NCBI RefSeq assembly: GCF_905397395.1
Contig: NZ_CAJPVH010000001.1
Span: 62,001-126,000 of the forward strand
Length of the DNA stretch: 64,000 nucleotides
Source of the DNA: Cupriavidus campinensis
Lineage (GTDB): Bacteria > Pseudomonadota > Gammaproteobacteria > Burkholderiales > Burkholderiaceae
Direction of reading: 5' to 3'
Shown piece by piece: positions 32,493-41,499 of the stretch. The position numbers and the translations under genes are program-made. The notes under the pieces were generated by a model. The model saw only the letters and a program-made list of their open reading frames with translations. It was not told the DNA's origin and made no database searches. Within the stretch, counting starts at the first letter, position 1; each line of letters opens with the position of its first letter.

Positions 32493-35258
32493 ATGCACCG
32501 GACAAACGGCGAAGACTCTCCTGTGGACCGGTCCAGTGCCGCAGAGGCCGACCGTCCCGCCCAAGGAGATGGCAGTCGCCAAAGCGGGGCGCGTCCCACA
32601 ATGGCCCAACTCGGGTTGACCACCGCGCAGGCGGCCCAGCGCCTGGTCGAGATAGGCCCCAACGCGCTACCGCGGCCAAAGCCGCCGTCGATCGTCGCAG
32701 TATTCCTGCGACAGTTTCTGAGCCCGCTCATTTACATTCTGCTCGCCGCAGCAGCGGTATCGCTTGCCCTTGGCGAGCCGAGGGACGCCTTGTTCATCGC
32801 TGTCGTGCTGCTGATCAACGGGGTCGTCGGCACCGCGCAGGAGCATTCTGCGGACAAGGCTGCCGCCGCACTTTCCAAGATGGAGCAGCCGGATGCCACT
32901 GTCATCCGCGATGGCGCGCAGCAGCGTATCGAGGCGCGCAGTGTGGTGCCGGGTGACATTGTGCTGCTGGAGGCAGGTGGCAGGGTGCCGGCAGATCTTG
33001 AACTCGTGGAAGCGTCAGATCTGCAGTGCGATGAATCGCTGCTAACCGGCGAATCCCTGCCTGTACGAAAGCGCGCAATGCACGAATGTGCCGATGACGA
33101 GGCTCACAATCGCTTGTGCCGTGCCTATGCGGGCACCGTGGTGAACCGGGGGCGGGGCCGGGGCGTCGTGGTGGCAACAGGTGCAGCAAGCGAGTTCGGA
33201 CGAATAGCCCGTGAACTGAACCGAAAATCGGTATCACGTCCCCCGCTCCTCATCCGACTTGAACGCTTCTCGCGGTTGATCGCCCTGGCGGTAGGCGTTG
33301 CCGTGGCCCTGCTGGTAGCGGTGGGCTTGCTGCGCGGCATGCCGTTGTCCGAACTCTTCATGATGTCAGTGGGGCTGGCGGTAAGCGCGATTCCTGAAGG
33401 GCTGCCCGTGGCGATCTCGGTGGCGTTGGCCATCGGCATGCGGCGGATGGCAAAGGCCAACGTCATCGTGCGCAAGATGCCCGCTGTGGAATCGCTGGGC
33501 TCGTGCACGATGATTGCCACGGACAAGACTGGCACGTTGACGATGAACGAGCTTGTCGTGACAGACATCCGGCTACCTGATGGGACTGCGCTATCTTGCG
33601 ATGTTGGCCCGGATGTGGACCGCTGCGCCATCCACACCGCGGACACCACCGATGAGGAGGCCAGGACGCGCGTGTCAGCCTTGCTGAGGGCGGCGGCACT
33701 GCCCAACGAGGCGCAGCTCGCCAGGGAGGCGAAGGGCTGGTCCGGTACCGGGGACACCGTGGACATCGCGCTTCTGGCTGCGGCGCACAAGGGCGGCACC
33801 GTTGTTCACGAGGTCAGGCAGCGGTATCCGCTTGTCGCACGCATTCCCTATGAGCCCGACCTGAGATATGCGGCATCGTTCCACCGGCACGAAGACCGGA
33901 TCCGCGTTTTCGTCAAAGGCGCACCAGAGACGTTGATCGCAATGTGCGACCACGTGGATGTGCGGGGGAGCGTCTCGCCGATTCAGCGGGAAGTGCTGCT
34001 GCAACAGAAGGAGGCACTCGCCGCGCAAGGACTGCGTGTGTTGGCATTCGCCGAGGGAACCATCGGCGCCGAGCCGGACGAGGTCTACGGCCACGGGCAT
34101 CTGGTCAATCTGACCTTCCTGGGGCTGGCAGGCATGCAGGACCCGGTTCGACCCGAGGTGCCGGATGCGATTCGAGAATGCTACAACGCCGGCATCGAGA
34201 TCGCGATGGTGACAGGTGACGACCCGGTCACCGCCAGTGCGATAGCCACCGAGGCAGGGATACGCTTCAGTGCTGAACAGGTCGTGACGGGGGGCCAGGT
34301 TCGCCAGGCCGAGCAACTCGGCGAGAAAGCGCTCGACGACTTGACGCGGCATGCGCGGATCTATGCGCGAGTGAGTCCTGAGCAGAAGCTGGCGATTGTG
34401 ATGTCGCTGGCAAGGGCGGGTCATTTCATCGCGGTAACTGGCGACGGGGTGAACGACGCGCCTGCGCTCAAGCATGCCCATGTCGGCGTAGCGATGGGGC
34501 GCAAGGGTACCGAAGTGGCCAAGGAAAGCGCGGATATCGTCATCGCAGACGACAACTTTGCGTCAATTGTTAGTGGCATCCGCGAGGGCAGGGTAGCCTA
34601 CGCGAACATCCGCAAGGTGATCTTCATGCTGGTATCCACGGGCGCTGCGGAGGTCACGCTGTTCATGTTGGCGATCCCTCTCGGGCTGCCAATGCCTTTG
34701 CTGCCGGTGCAACTCCTCTGGCTCAACCTGGTGACCAATGGCATTCAGGACGTAGCGCTGGCCGCGGAGCATGCCGAAGGCGATGAGCTGTCGTATCCCC
34801 CCCGAAAGCCTCAGGAACCCATTTTCGACCGCGTGATGATCCGTCGCATCGGCTATTCGACACTTGTGATGGGCGCAGGCGGCTTCGTGACCTTTTACTG
34901 GATGCTCAAGCACGGCTATCCGGAGGAGGAGGCCCGCAACCTTCTCCTTCTGCTGTTTGTGCTCTTCGAGAACGTACAGACTTTCAACAGTCGGTCGGAG
35001 CGCCAGTCTGTGCTGCGACTGGGCTTCTTTTCGAATCCGATGTTGGTGGTGAGCGTGCTTGCCGCTCAGGCGCTGCATATGGCGGCGATGTACATCCCGG
35101 GGCTGAGCGAGGCGGTGCATCTTATCCCGGTGTCGCTCAACGCATGGATCAGTCTGGCGCTCGTCGCCATGACGCTGACTATGGTGATGGAACTGGACAA
35201 AGGGTGCACCCGGAGTGGCAGGCAACGGGCGAGGCATGGCGATGCGCCGGTGATGTAG
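32493..35258 (+). CDS. P-type cation-transporting ATPase (P2, calcium/monovalent type)
   Basis: 921 residues from the ATG at 32493. An upstream in-frame ATG at 32406 falls before the predicted transcript start. Order: cation-ATPase N domain (TTAQAAQRLVEIGPNALPRP), actuator with CDESLLTGESLPVRK, membrane motif AIPEGLPVAISVALAIG, phosphorylation site IATDKTGTLTMNE, nucleotide-binding KGAPETLIAMC, hinge AVTGDGVNDAPALKHAHVG, and a C-terminal cation-ATPase membrane domain (LWLNLVTNGIQDVALAAEHA). All catalytic residues are present. No CPx or heavy-metal domain, so Ca2+, Mg2+ or Na+/K+-like transport rather than soft metals. The FNR-type promoter suggests induction at low oxygen. Confidence 0.9.
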   Translation: MHRTNGEDSPVDRSSAAEADRPAQGDGSRQSGARPTMAQLGLTTAQAAQRLVEIGPNALPRPKPPSIVAVFLRQFLSPLIYILLAAAAVSLALGEPRDALFIAVVLLINGVVGTAQEHSADKAAAALSKMEQPDATVIRDGAQQRIEARSVVPGDIVLLEAGGRVPADLELVEASDLQCDESLLTGESLPVRKRAMHECADDEAHNRLCRAYAGTVVNRGRGRGVVVATGAASEFGRIARELNRKSVSRPPLLIRLERFSRLIALAVGVAVALLVAVGLLRGMPLSELFMMSVGLAVSAIPEGLPVAISVALAIGMRRMAKANVIVRKMPAVESLGSCTMIATDKTGTLTMNELVVTDIRLPDGTALSCDVGPDVDRCAIHTADTTDEEARTRVSALLRAAALPNEAQLAREAKGWSGTGDTVDIALLAAAHKGGTVVHEVRQRYPLVARIPYEPDLRYAASFHRHEDRIRVFVKGAPETLIAMCDHVDVRGSVSPIQREVLLQQKEALAAQGLRVLAFAEGTIGAEPDEVYGHGHLVNLTFLGLAGMQDPVRPEVPDAIRECYNAGIEIAMVTGDDPVTASAIATEAGIRFSAEQVVTGGQVRQAEQLGEKALDDLTRHARIYARVSPEQKLAIVMSLARAGHFIAVTGDGVNDAPALKHAHVGVAMGRKGTEVAKESADIVIADDNFASIVSGIREGRVAYANIRKVIFMLVSTGAAEVTLFMLAIPLGLPMPLLPVQLLWLNLVTNGIQDVALAAEHAEGDELSYPPRKPQEPIFDRVMIRRIGYSTLVMGAGGFVTFYWMLKHGYPEEEARNLLLLLFVLFENVQTFNSRSERQSVLRLGFFSNPMLVVSVLAAQALHMAAMYIPGLSEAVHLIPVSLNAWISLALVAMTLTMVMELDKGCTRSGRQRARHGDAPVM

Positions 35259-35321
35259 CGCTGATGGACACGCCCGACCGTGGCGAGCGAGCAGGCCCCC
35301 TTCTGCAGCGCACCTTTTGCC

Positions 35322-35362
35322 TTGTCCTCGATCAAGTATCGGAGATCCGGGCCGCCTATAGT
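35322..35362 (+). promoter_or_regulatory. FNR/Anr-like box before the YqjD-like gene
   Basis: TTGTCCTCGATCAA (35322-35335) matches 8 of 10 fixed FNR positions, with the right arm perfect. TATAGT at 35357-35362 is at the class II distance, giving a start near 35369 and a leader of about 49 bases before the gene at 35418. Confidence 0.6.
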
Positions 35363-35417
35363 CGACTCAGCGTCCGCCCCCAGCGGGCCAAAGCGACTCC
35401 CGGAAAGGACAAGGAAC

Positions 35418-35750
35418 ATGAACGAGATCAAGTCTGATTTCATCGAGCACAGAAAGGCACTGCGTCGGGATTCGAGCATGCTGATCGCCGATATCCAGGC
35501 GCTCCTGCGTGATATCGTCGCCGAAGTGGACAACAGATCCGAGCGCACGCGGGATGAAATTTCGGGACGCCTGCATGCCTTGCAGGCCCGGCTTTCCTCC
35601 CTGCGGCGCGAACAGGAGGTGCAGGTCGGCCAGTGGGTAGACGCGACTGACCGCTATGCCCATGAGCACCCGTGGCGAAGCATGAGCATCGTTGCTGCGT
35701 TTGCAGCGGCCGCGGGGGCGCTTGCGGCGCATTCGCTTCGCCAACGCTAG
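35418..35750 (+). CDS. YqjD/ElaB-like DUF883 protein
   Basis: 110 residues from the ATG at 35418 (AAGGAA site). A long amphipathic helix (LIADIQALLRDIVAEV, then TRDEISGRLHALQARL) is followed by HPWRSMSIVAAFAAAAGALA, the C-terminal membrane anchor of the DUF883 family, ending LRQR. E. coli YqjD and ElaB are inner-membrane proteins that bind ribosomes in stationary phase, so a role in dormancy is likely. An FNR-type promoter precedes it. Confidence 0.88.
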   Translation: MNEIKSDFIEHRKALRRDSSMLIADIQALLRDIVAEVDNRSERTRDEISGRLHALQARLSSLRREQEVQVGQWVDATDRYAHEHPWRSMSIVAAFAAAAGALAAHSLRQR

Positions 35751-35802
35751 GCACGTCGGCGCCAGCACAGTTCGCGGTTGCGGGCCTAGGCGGCGCCCAG
35801 TG

Positions 35803-36036
35803 CTAATTTCCTGAAGCCGACGCGAGGCTCGTAAGCTCTCCGCCCGGCCTCGTCATGGCGCCGAGAAGCCGGTATCCCTCGCGTGTGAGGCGGATGGGGC
35901 GGCCTGATGGCTGAGGCTGCTGAAGATCGATCAGTCGGCGTTGCGCCAACTCGGCGAGATCCGTGACGTCAATGCCAGCGCCTGATCCCCGAGAATCGAG
36001 AACCATTAGCGCAGCAATTTCATGGGCGCTCAACAT
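35803..36036 (-). CDS. small winged-helix-like protein of unknown function
   Basis: 77 residues from the ATG at 36036. MLSAHEIAALMVLDSRGSGA then VTDLAELAQRRLID and RPIRLTREGYRLLGAM has the helix pattern of a minimal winged helix, but no family is recognised. It converges on the DUF883 gene. An FNR-like 14-mer lies 98 bases upstream of its start, so it may belong to the same regulon. Confidence 0.55.
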   Translation of the reverse strand: MLSAHEIAALMVLDSRGSGAGIDVTDLAELAQRRLIDLQQPQPSGRPIRLTREGYRLLGAMTRPGGELTSLASASGN

Positions 36037-36133
36037 GGGCTGTCTCCGAACGACGAAAGAAGCGTGGGTCGTAGTAATTTTCCTAATACGATAGCCACAT
36101 ACCGCCCGATCCGGCCTTGAATCACCGCAGGCA

Positions 36134-36147
36134 TTGACGACGATCAA
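36134..36147. promoter_or_regulatory. FNR/Anr-like box upstream of the 77-residue gene
   Basis: TTGACGACGATCAA matches 9 of 10 fixed FNR positions. No -10 hexamer stands at the ideal distance; a TATGTG about 9 bases further from the box is the nearest candidate in the leftward direction. Confidence 0.5.
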
Positions 36148-36194
36148 TGCCATAGGCTCGTCGCAGTGCAGTGGTCTTCACGCGCACGCTCATT

Positions 36195-36690
36195 ACTTCA
36201 GATGGAACTGCTCGAGTTCGGACATTGCATACTGGCGGAAGCGGCAAACGCGGCAAGGACGGCCGGTCTTCGGCACTCGGAGACCGGCACGAGCCACTGC
36301 CAGGGGTACCCGGTTGCAGATGTCGATGGCGTTGCTGGTCGACGAGAACCGGGGTGCCGACACCGCCTCCGGGCGCGCCAAGCACAATCTCGGGCTTGCC
36401 GTCCCGGAACACAATCGTCGGGCAAAACGACGTGAAGCAGCGCTTGCCCGGCGCAATGCTCCCGGCCCGACCGGGCCGGGGATCGAACACACCCATGCAG
36501 CCGTCGTACATAAACCCCAGTCAGGGTGTAATCGCCCCGGCCGGCATGGCGAGCGAATGTGTCAGCGACACGCAGTTGCCATCGCCATCTCGAACGAGGC
36601 GAGGTGTCGCGGCTGCTGCTGGAGCGGGGCGGCGCCGGAATCGTGCCGGCGTTGGAGACGGGATCGGTCATGGTTCTCGAATCCATTCTC
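36195..36690 (-). pseudogene. decayed gamma-glutamyltranspeptidase, C-terminal part
   Basis: Reading leftward, three different frames each give successive GGT family blocks: RDGDGNCVSLTHSLAMPAG; then, after a frameshift near 36515, FMYDGCMGVFDPRPGRAGSI and APGKRCFTSFCPTIVFRDG followed by EIVLGAPGGGVGT; then, after another shift near 36370, AVSAPRFSSTSNAIDICNRV. These correspond in order to the second half of the small subunit of GGT. The upstream large-subunit part is missing. It is therefore a dead gene, not an ORF. Confidence 0.82.
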
Positions 36691-36748
36691 CATGCCAGTC
36701 AATTACCTGGGCGTCTGTTCGGGCGCGATGGCCCGGCACTCTGGCCGC

Positions 36749-37681
36749 TCAACTGGTGCGGTCTGCCTTAGGCTTCTTCCTAATGCCGGTCCCCTTGAGC
36801 TTCTCGGTGACGAAATCGATGAAGGCGCGCGCTCGTGCCGTCTGGTTTCGCCGCTGCGAGTAGTACACGAACAGGTCAGCGGATGGCAGCTTGTACTCGG
36901 GCAGCAGAATTCTCAGCCGGCCACTCTCCACATACTTGGCCAGATCCCATTCGGAGCGGATCAGTATGCCGTGGCCGTCGAGAGCCCACCCCAAGACAAT
37001 GTCTCCATCGTTGCTGGATAGCGCGCCATTGACTTTGACGGTCTCGTGACGGTCATCATGTTCAAAGCGCCAAACGCCGTAGGCACTGTCATTCTGACGA
37101 TGGATGATGCAGCGATGGTGCATCAGATCGGAGAGGGTCTTGGGGGTGCCGAACCGCTCGAGATATCCCGGCGATGCGCAGATAAACCTCCGGTTCGACA
37201 TGATGCGGCGCGCAGAGAGCCGGCGGTCGGGAAGGGCGCCGAATCGGATTGCCAGATCGATCCCGCTATCGACCAGGTCGACCGGCCGGTCTGTCACTTC
37301 CAGTTGGACTTCAACGTGCGTGTACCGCTTGGCGAATTCAGAAACGAGAGGCGCTATCGTCGTTCGACCGAAGCCGAGCGTCGCGTTCACGCGCAATAGT
37401 CCGCGCGGCTCCGACCCACTGCTGGAGACGACATTCTCCATCTCCTGAAGATCCGCCAGAATTCTCGTCGCGTAAGAGAGATACGTCTCGCCTTCCGTCG
37501 TGAGGCTGATACTTCGCGTGGTCCTGTTGACGAGGCGCACACCCAAACGGCTCTCCATTTGCGCAAGGCGCTTGGTGGCGGCGGGAGGCGTCAGGTCGAG
37601 TTCGCGCGCGGCGCCGGAGAGGGTGCCCAGCTTGGCGACGAGGACGAAGAACTCAAGTTCCGTGGCGAGGTCAGCTTTCAC
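36749..37681 (-). CDS. LysR-family transcriptional regulator
   Basis: 310 residues. HTH at residues 1-62 (ELEFFVLVAKLGTLSGAARE, TPPAATKRLAQMESRLGVRL), then a substrate-binding domain of the CrgA/DsdC-like type (RGLLRVNATLGFGRTTIAPL, DLVDSGIDLAIRFGALPD). It is divergent from the tartrate-dehydratase-like gene across a 112-base AT-rich gap containing TTTGATTTAATAATG, so it probably regulates that catabolic pair. Confidence 0.9.
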   Translation of the reverse strand: MKADLATELEFFVLVAKLGTLSGAARELDLTPPAATKRLAQMESRLGVRLVNRTTRSISLTTEGETYLSYATRILADLQEMENVVSSSGSEPRGLLRVNATLGFGRTTIAPLVSEFAKRYTHVEVQLEVTDRPVDLVDSGIDLAIRFGALPDRRLSARRIMSNRRFICASPGYLERFGTPKTLSDLMHHRCIIHRQNDSAYGVWRFEHDDRHETVKVNGALSSNDGDIVLGWALDGHGILIRSEWDLAKYVESGRLRILLPEYKLPSADLFVYYSQRRNQTARARAFIDFVTEKLKGTGIRKKPKADRTS

Positions 37682-37793
37682 TTTGATTTAATAATGTTGT
37701 GATTTTGATTCAATTCTAGAACAGTGTTCCGCACCTATGCTACGCACTACCACGCCGATGGGCGTGAGCGTTCTGTGTATCAGGAGACACATT

Positions 37794-38960
37794 GTGAGAA
37801 TCGTAGAAATCCGCGAGAAGACCTTCCCAATCAGCTCGCCCATCCGCAACGCCTACATCGACTTCAGCAAGATGACCCTCAGCCTGGTCGCCGTGATCAC
37901 CGACGTGATCCGCGACGGGAAGCCGGTGGTGGGTTATGGCTTCAATTCCAACGGTCGCTATGGACAGGGCACCCTGATGCGCGAGCGGTTCATCCCCCGC
38001 ATCATGGAAGCAGACCCGGAATCGCTCGTCGACAGCACCGGAAACAACCTGAACCCGCACAAGGTGTGGGACACCATGTTCAAGAACGAGAAGCCCGGCG
38101 GCCACGGCGAGCGGTCTGTCGCCATCGGCACGATCGACATGGCGATCTGGGATGCCGTGGCCAAGATCGAGGGCAAGCCGCTGTTCCAGCTGCTGGCTGA
38201 CCGATACGGCAATGGCCAGGCGGACCGCAAGGTGTTCGTCTACGCGGCGGGTGGTTACTACTATCCGGGCCAGGATCACGGCAAGCTGAAGGACGAGATG
38301 CGCAGCTACATCGACCGCGGCTATACGGTGGTCAAGAAGAAGATAGGTGGCGCATCGCTCGACGAGGACCTGCGTCGTATCGACTCCATTCTGAGCGTGT
38401 TGCAGGACGGGCAGAAGCTGGCGGTCGATGCCAATGGTCGGTTCGACCTCGATACGGCGATCCAGTATGCGAAGGCGCTCTCGCAATACGACCTCTTCTG
38501 GTACGAAGAGCCGGGCGACCCGCTGGACTTCGAGCTGCAGGCCACGCTGCGCAACTACTACGACAAGCCGATGGCGACCGGAGAGGATCTGTTCTCGATG
38601 CAGGACGCTCGCAATCTCATCCGCTATGGGGGCATGCGTCCTGACCGAGACTGGCTGCAGTTCGACTGCGCGCTGAGCTACGGCCTGGTGGAGTACCTCC
38701 GCACGCTGGACATGCTCAAGGAGCACGGCTGGTCGGCGCGCCGCTGCATTCCGCACGGCGGCCATCAGATGTCGCTGAACATCGCGGCCGGCCTCGGCCT
38801 GGGTGGCAACGAAAGCTATCCCGATCTCTTCCAGCCGTTCGGTGGCTTCCCCGACGGGGTCAAGGTGGAGAGAGGCTACCTCACGATGCCGGACCTGCCG
38901 GGTATCGGCTTCGAAGGCAAGTCGGACCTGTACAGCGTGATGCAGCAACTGTCGAACTAA
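37794..38960 (+). CDS. enolase-superfamily acid-sugar dehydratase, D-tartrate dehydratase-like
   Basis: 388 residues from the GTG at 37794, preceded by AGGAGAC; in-frame ATGs upstream lack a site. The N-terminal capping domain is followed by the barrel with GYTVVKKKIGGASLDEDLRR (catalytic Lys on a KxK-type strand), LAVDANGRFDLDTAI, FWYEEPGDPLDF and MATGEDLFSMQDARNLIRYG (metal ligands Asp/Glu/Glu) and CIPHGGHQMSLNIAAGLGLG (catalytic His). This set is the mandelate-racemase subgroup and I recognise it as close to characterised D-tartrate dehydratase. It dehydrates an acid sugar or tartrate to a 2-keto acid. A Bug receptor follows 39 bases later and would import the substrate. Confidence 0.82.
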   Translation: MRIVEIREKTFPISSPIRNAYIDFSKMTLSLVAVITDVIRDGKPVVGYGFNSNGRYGQGTLMRERFIPRIMEADPESLVDSTGNNLNPHKVWDTMFKNEKPGGHGERSVAIGTIDMAIWDAVAKIEGKPLFQLLADRYGNGQADRKVFVYAAGGYYYPGQDHGKLKDEMRSYIDRGYTVVKKKIGGASLDEDLRRIDSILSVLQDGQKLAVDANGRFDLDTAIQYAKALSQYDLFWYEEPGDPLDFELQATLRNYYDKPMATGEDLFSMQDARNLIRYGGMRPDRDWLQFDCALSYGLVEYLRTLDMLKEHGWSARRCIPHGGHQMSLNIAAGLGLGGNESYPDLFQPFGGFPDGVKVERGYLTMPDLPGIGFEGKSDLYSVMQQLSN

Positions 38961-38999
38961 GCGGCAGACATCAAAAAAAATACACAAACGGAGACAACC

Positions 39000-39992
39000 A
39001 TGTGGATCAGACAAGCGGCCGGACGGGCCGCAACCCTTTGCCTTGTCAGTGGCTTGGCTATCGGTGCGGGTCACGCCAACGCCGAGTATCCAGAAAAGCC
39101 TGTCACCCTGGTTGTCCCGTTCGTGGCTGGTGGCCCGAGCGACAAGATCGCCCGCGACGTTGCCGAGTCGTTGCGCAAGACGCTCGGCACTACCGTCGTC
39201 GTCGAAAACACGGCGGGCGCGGGCGGCACCATCGGCACGGCACGTGTGGCTCGCGCCGCGCCTGACGGCTATACGTTGCTCGTCCACCATATCGGGCTGG
39301 CCACCGCACCCGCACTTTACAAGAAGCTCGGATACAAGACATCGGATCTGGCCTTCGTTGGCCTCATCAACGAGGCGCCGTCGACGCTCATCGGAAAAAC
39401 GGCTCTGGCGCCGAATAATTTCGCCGAGCTCCGAGAGCTCATCAGCGCCAGCGGTAGCAAGCTGAATCTCGCGAATGCCGGGGTGGGGTCGGCTTCGCAT
39501 CTCTGCAGCTTGCTGCTGCAGAACATGCTCAAGAGCGACATGACGTTCGTTCCCTACAAGGGAACCGCACCGGCGATGTCCGACATCATGGGAGGCCAAG
39601 TCGACCTCATGTGCGAACAGGCAACCAACAGCACCCCGCAGATCGAAGCCAGGAAGGTCAAGGCTTACGCTGTCACCAGCGCGCAGCGCTCTGCGGTGCC
39701 GGCGCTGTCAGGAATCCCGACGCTCATCGAGGCGGGGCTTCCCGGCTTCAACTTCACGGTATGGCATGGCGTATATGCCCCTCAGGCTACGCCGCAAGCC
39801 GTGCTCGATAAAATCAACAAGGCGCTTCGCGCAGCACTGAAGGATCCCAGCCTGATCAAGCGCGAGGAGGCGCTGGGCATCACCGTCATATCCGATGATC
39901 GCCTCTCTCCTGCAGGCCACAAGAAGTTCTTCGATGACGAGGTTGTCCGGTGGACGAAGGTTATCAAGGACGCAGGAATCCAGCCGGAGTGA
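39000..39992 (+). CDS. Bug-family periplasmic solute receptor
   Basis: 330 residues with a signal peptide ending GHANA. The mature start EYPEKPVTLVVPFVAGGPSD, the loop VENTAGAGGTIGTARVARAA then PDGYTLLV, and FVPYKGTAPAMSDIMGGQVD are the standard Bug/TctC signatures, including the two ligand-binding loops. Linked to the dehydratase gene, so its ligand is probably tartrate or a similar hydroxy acid. No TctAB membrane genes are nearby, as is usual for orphan Bug receptors in this group. Confidence 0.92.
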   Translation: MWIRQAAGRAATLCLVSGLAIGAGHANAEYPEKPVTLVVPFVAGGPSDKIARDVAESLRKTLGTTVVVENTAGAGGTIGTARVARAAPDGYTLLVHHIGLATAPALYKKLGYKTSDLAFVGLINEAPSTLIGKTALAPNNFAELRELISASGSKLNLANAGVGSASHLCSLLLQNMLKSDMTFVPYKGTAPAMSDIMGGQVDLMCEQATNSTPQIEARKVKAYAVTSAQRSAVPALSGIPTLIEAGLPGFNFTVWHGVYAPQATPQAVLDKINKALRAALKDPSLIKREEALGITVISDDRLSPAGHKKFFDDEVVRWTKVIKDAGIQPE

Positions 39993-40143
39993 GGCGGCGA
40001 CGGCGCTATGACGAATCGCACAGGCAGGAGACAACCCAGTCGGGCCATCTCGAAGCGCTCGGTGGACGACTGGGCCCGGGAGAACCCCGACGCCGACGCA
40101 ACCGAACCGTTCCATCACATGGGCATCGCTGCCCCACGCGGCC

Positions 40144-41232
40144 TTGCAGCCATATCACGTTTTCAAGGCACCACGGCTGTGCCAGAATGTAGCGTCATCA
40201 CCCCAGACCGGCATTCACTGCCTGCCCCCTCACTTGACAGGCCTGTCCGCTACCGTCCCTATATCCGTCGTCAACGGCTTCCTGTCGGGCGCGGACCCGG
40301 CTGCTATCGCGCGGCTTGCCGAACGCTCGGGGATTGCGCATGAACTTCTGCAGGAGCCCGCCGCGCGGGTCACCCAGGAACAGTTCGCCACGCTCTATCG
40401 GCTGCTGGCAATGGAGCTTGACGATGAAATGCCTGGCATCTTCAGCCGTCCGCTGCGCAATGGCGTGCTGAAGTTCCTGGGTCTCAGTCTGCTCGACGCG
40501 CCAAGGCTGGAGGTTGCCCTGCATCGCTTTGGCCAGTTCTTCCACCTGATCCTTGATGAATTTCGTCTGACGTTACGGCGTGAGGGTGGGAACGGGTATG
40601 TCGAACTGGTGGCGAACCCGGATGGCCCGGGCGTGAGCGTGCTGGGCTGCGAACTGATGCTGAAGCTGGTGCATGGGATGGCCTCGTGGCTCATCCGCCA
40701 TAGAATCCTGCTCAATGGCGCCGAGTTCGCCTTTCCGCTCCCGCCGCAGAGCAGCGATCATCTCTATCTGTTTCCAGGCCCGGTCCACTTTGACTGCGCA
40801 CGCACGCAGATCAGTTTCGACGCGGCCTACCTTGACTTGCCTGTCAGGCAACGCAAGCCTGACCTCGAGAAATTTCTAGCACGCGCGCCCGAAGACTGGA
40901 TCTTCGTCGCGTTCGCCGAGCAATTGACCTGCCACCGCGTGCGCCAGCACCTTGCCGAATGCCTGCCTGCTTCGCCGACCATCGATGCTGTCGCGCAGGC
41001 ACTCCACCACTCCGTGCGCACCTTATGCCGGCGACTGTCGGCGGAAGGCACGACGTTCCAGGCCATCAAGGACGAGGTGCGGCGCGATCTTGCCATCCAG
41101 CGCCTGACGCGCTCCGAAGATCCCATTGCCGCGATCGCCTACGACGTGGGCTTCGACAATCCCACCGCCTTCCATCGGGCATTCCGGCACTGGACGGGTA
41201 GCACCCCCAACGCCTACCGCCGCCCACTCTGA
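40144..41232 (+). CDS. AraC-family regulator with Arabinose_bd-type N-terminal domain (OruR-like)
   Basis: 362 residues from a TTG; a later start is possible because the family's homology begins about residue 40 (VNGFLSGADPAAIARLAERS). The N-terminal half is the PF12625-type effector domain (GILKFLG-like NGVLKFLGLSLLDAPRLEVA). The C-terminal AraC HTH has VAQALHHSVRTLCRRLSAEG and IAAIAYDVGFDNPTAFHRAF then RHWTGSTPNAYR. It precedes the PHA operon on the same strand by 267 bases and is the likely regulator of it, or of fatty-acid entry. Confidence 0.85.
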   Translation: MQPYHVFKAPRLCQNVASSPQTGIHCLPPHLTGLSATVPISVVNGFLSGADPAAIARLAERSGIAHELLQEPAARVTQEQFATLYRLLAMELDDEMPGIFSRPLRNGVLKFLGLSLLDAPRLEVALHRFGQFFHLILDEFRLTLRREGGNGYVELVANPDGPGVSVLGCELMLKLVHGMASWLIRHRILLNGAEFAFPLPPQSSDHLYLFPGPVHFDCARTQISFDAAYLDLPVRQRKPDLEKFLARAPEDWIFVAFAEQLTCHRVRQHLAECLPASPTIDAVAQALHHSVRTLCRRLSAEGTTFQAIKDEVRRDLAIQRLTRSEDPIAAIAYDVGFDNPTAFHRAFRHWTGSTPNAYRRPL

Positions 41233-41244
41233 TCCGTTGATTGG

Positions 41245-41256
41245 CGCCAGCTGGCG
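41245..41256. promoter_or_regulatory. 12-bp palindrome downstream of the AraC-type gene
   Basis: CGCCAGCTGGCG is a perfect palindrome 12 bases past the regulator's stop, 244 bases before the acyl-CoA dehydrogenase gene. It is short for a terminator and may be an operator. The rest of the 267-base gap shows nothing further that I can name. Confidence 0.3.
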
Positions 41257-41499
41257 TCGATCGACACGGACTGTCAATCCTGGCCGTCGACTAACAAATC
41301 CTGCCACTTCAGGCGACACTCATCCCGTCCGCCGGGTGCATGCGCCCGTTCAAGGCGGAAAGCGGCACGATTTGTCAGCGAATGGGCCGGTTCGGGTAAT
41401 CCGCTTTGCGCTGCCCGACATTACGATCACTCCGTCAATGTCGCAGCGCAGCAGGCTACCGAGCCGCGGGCGCTGCATCTCAAGATAAAGAGGCAAGAG

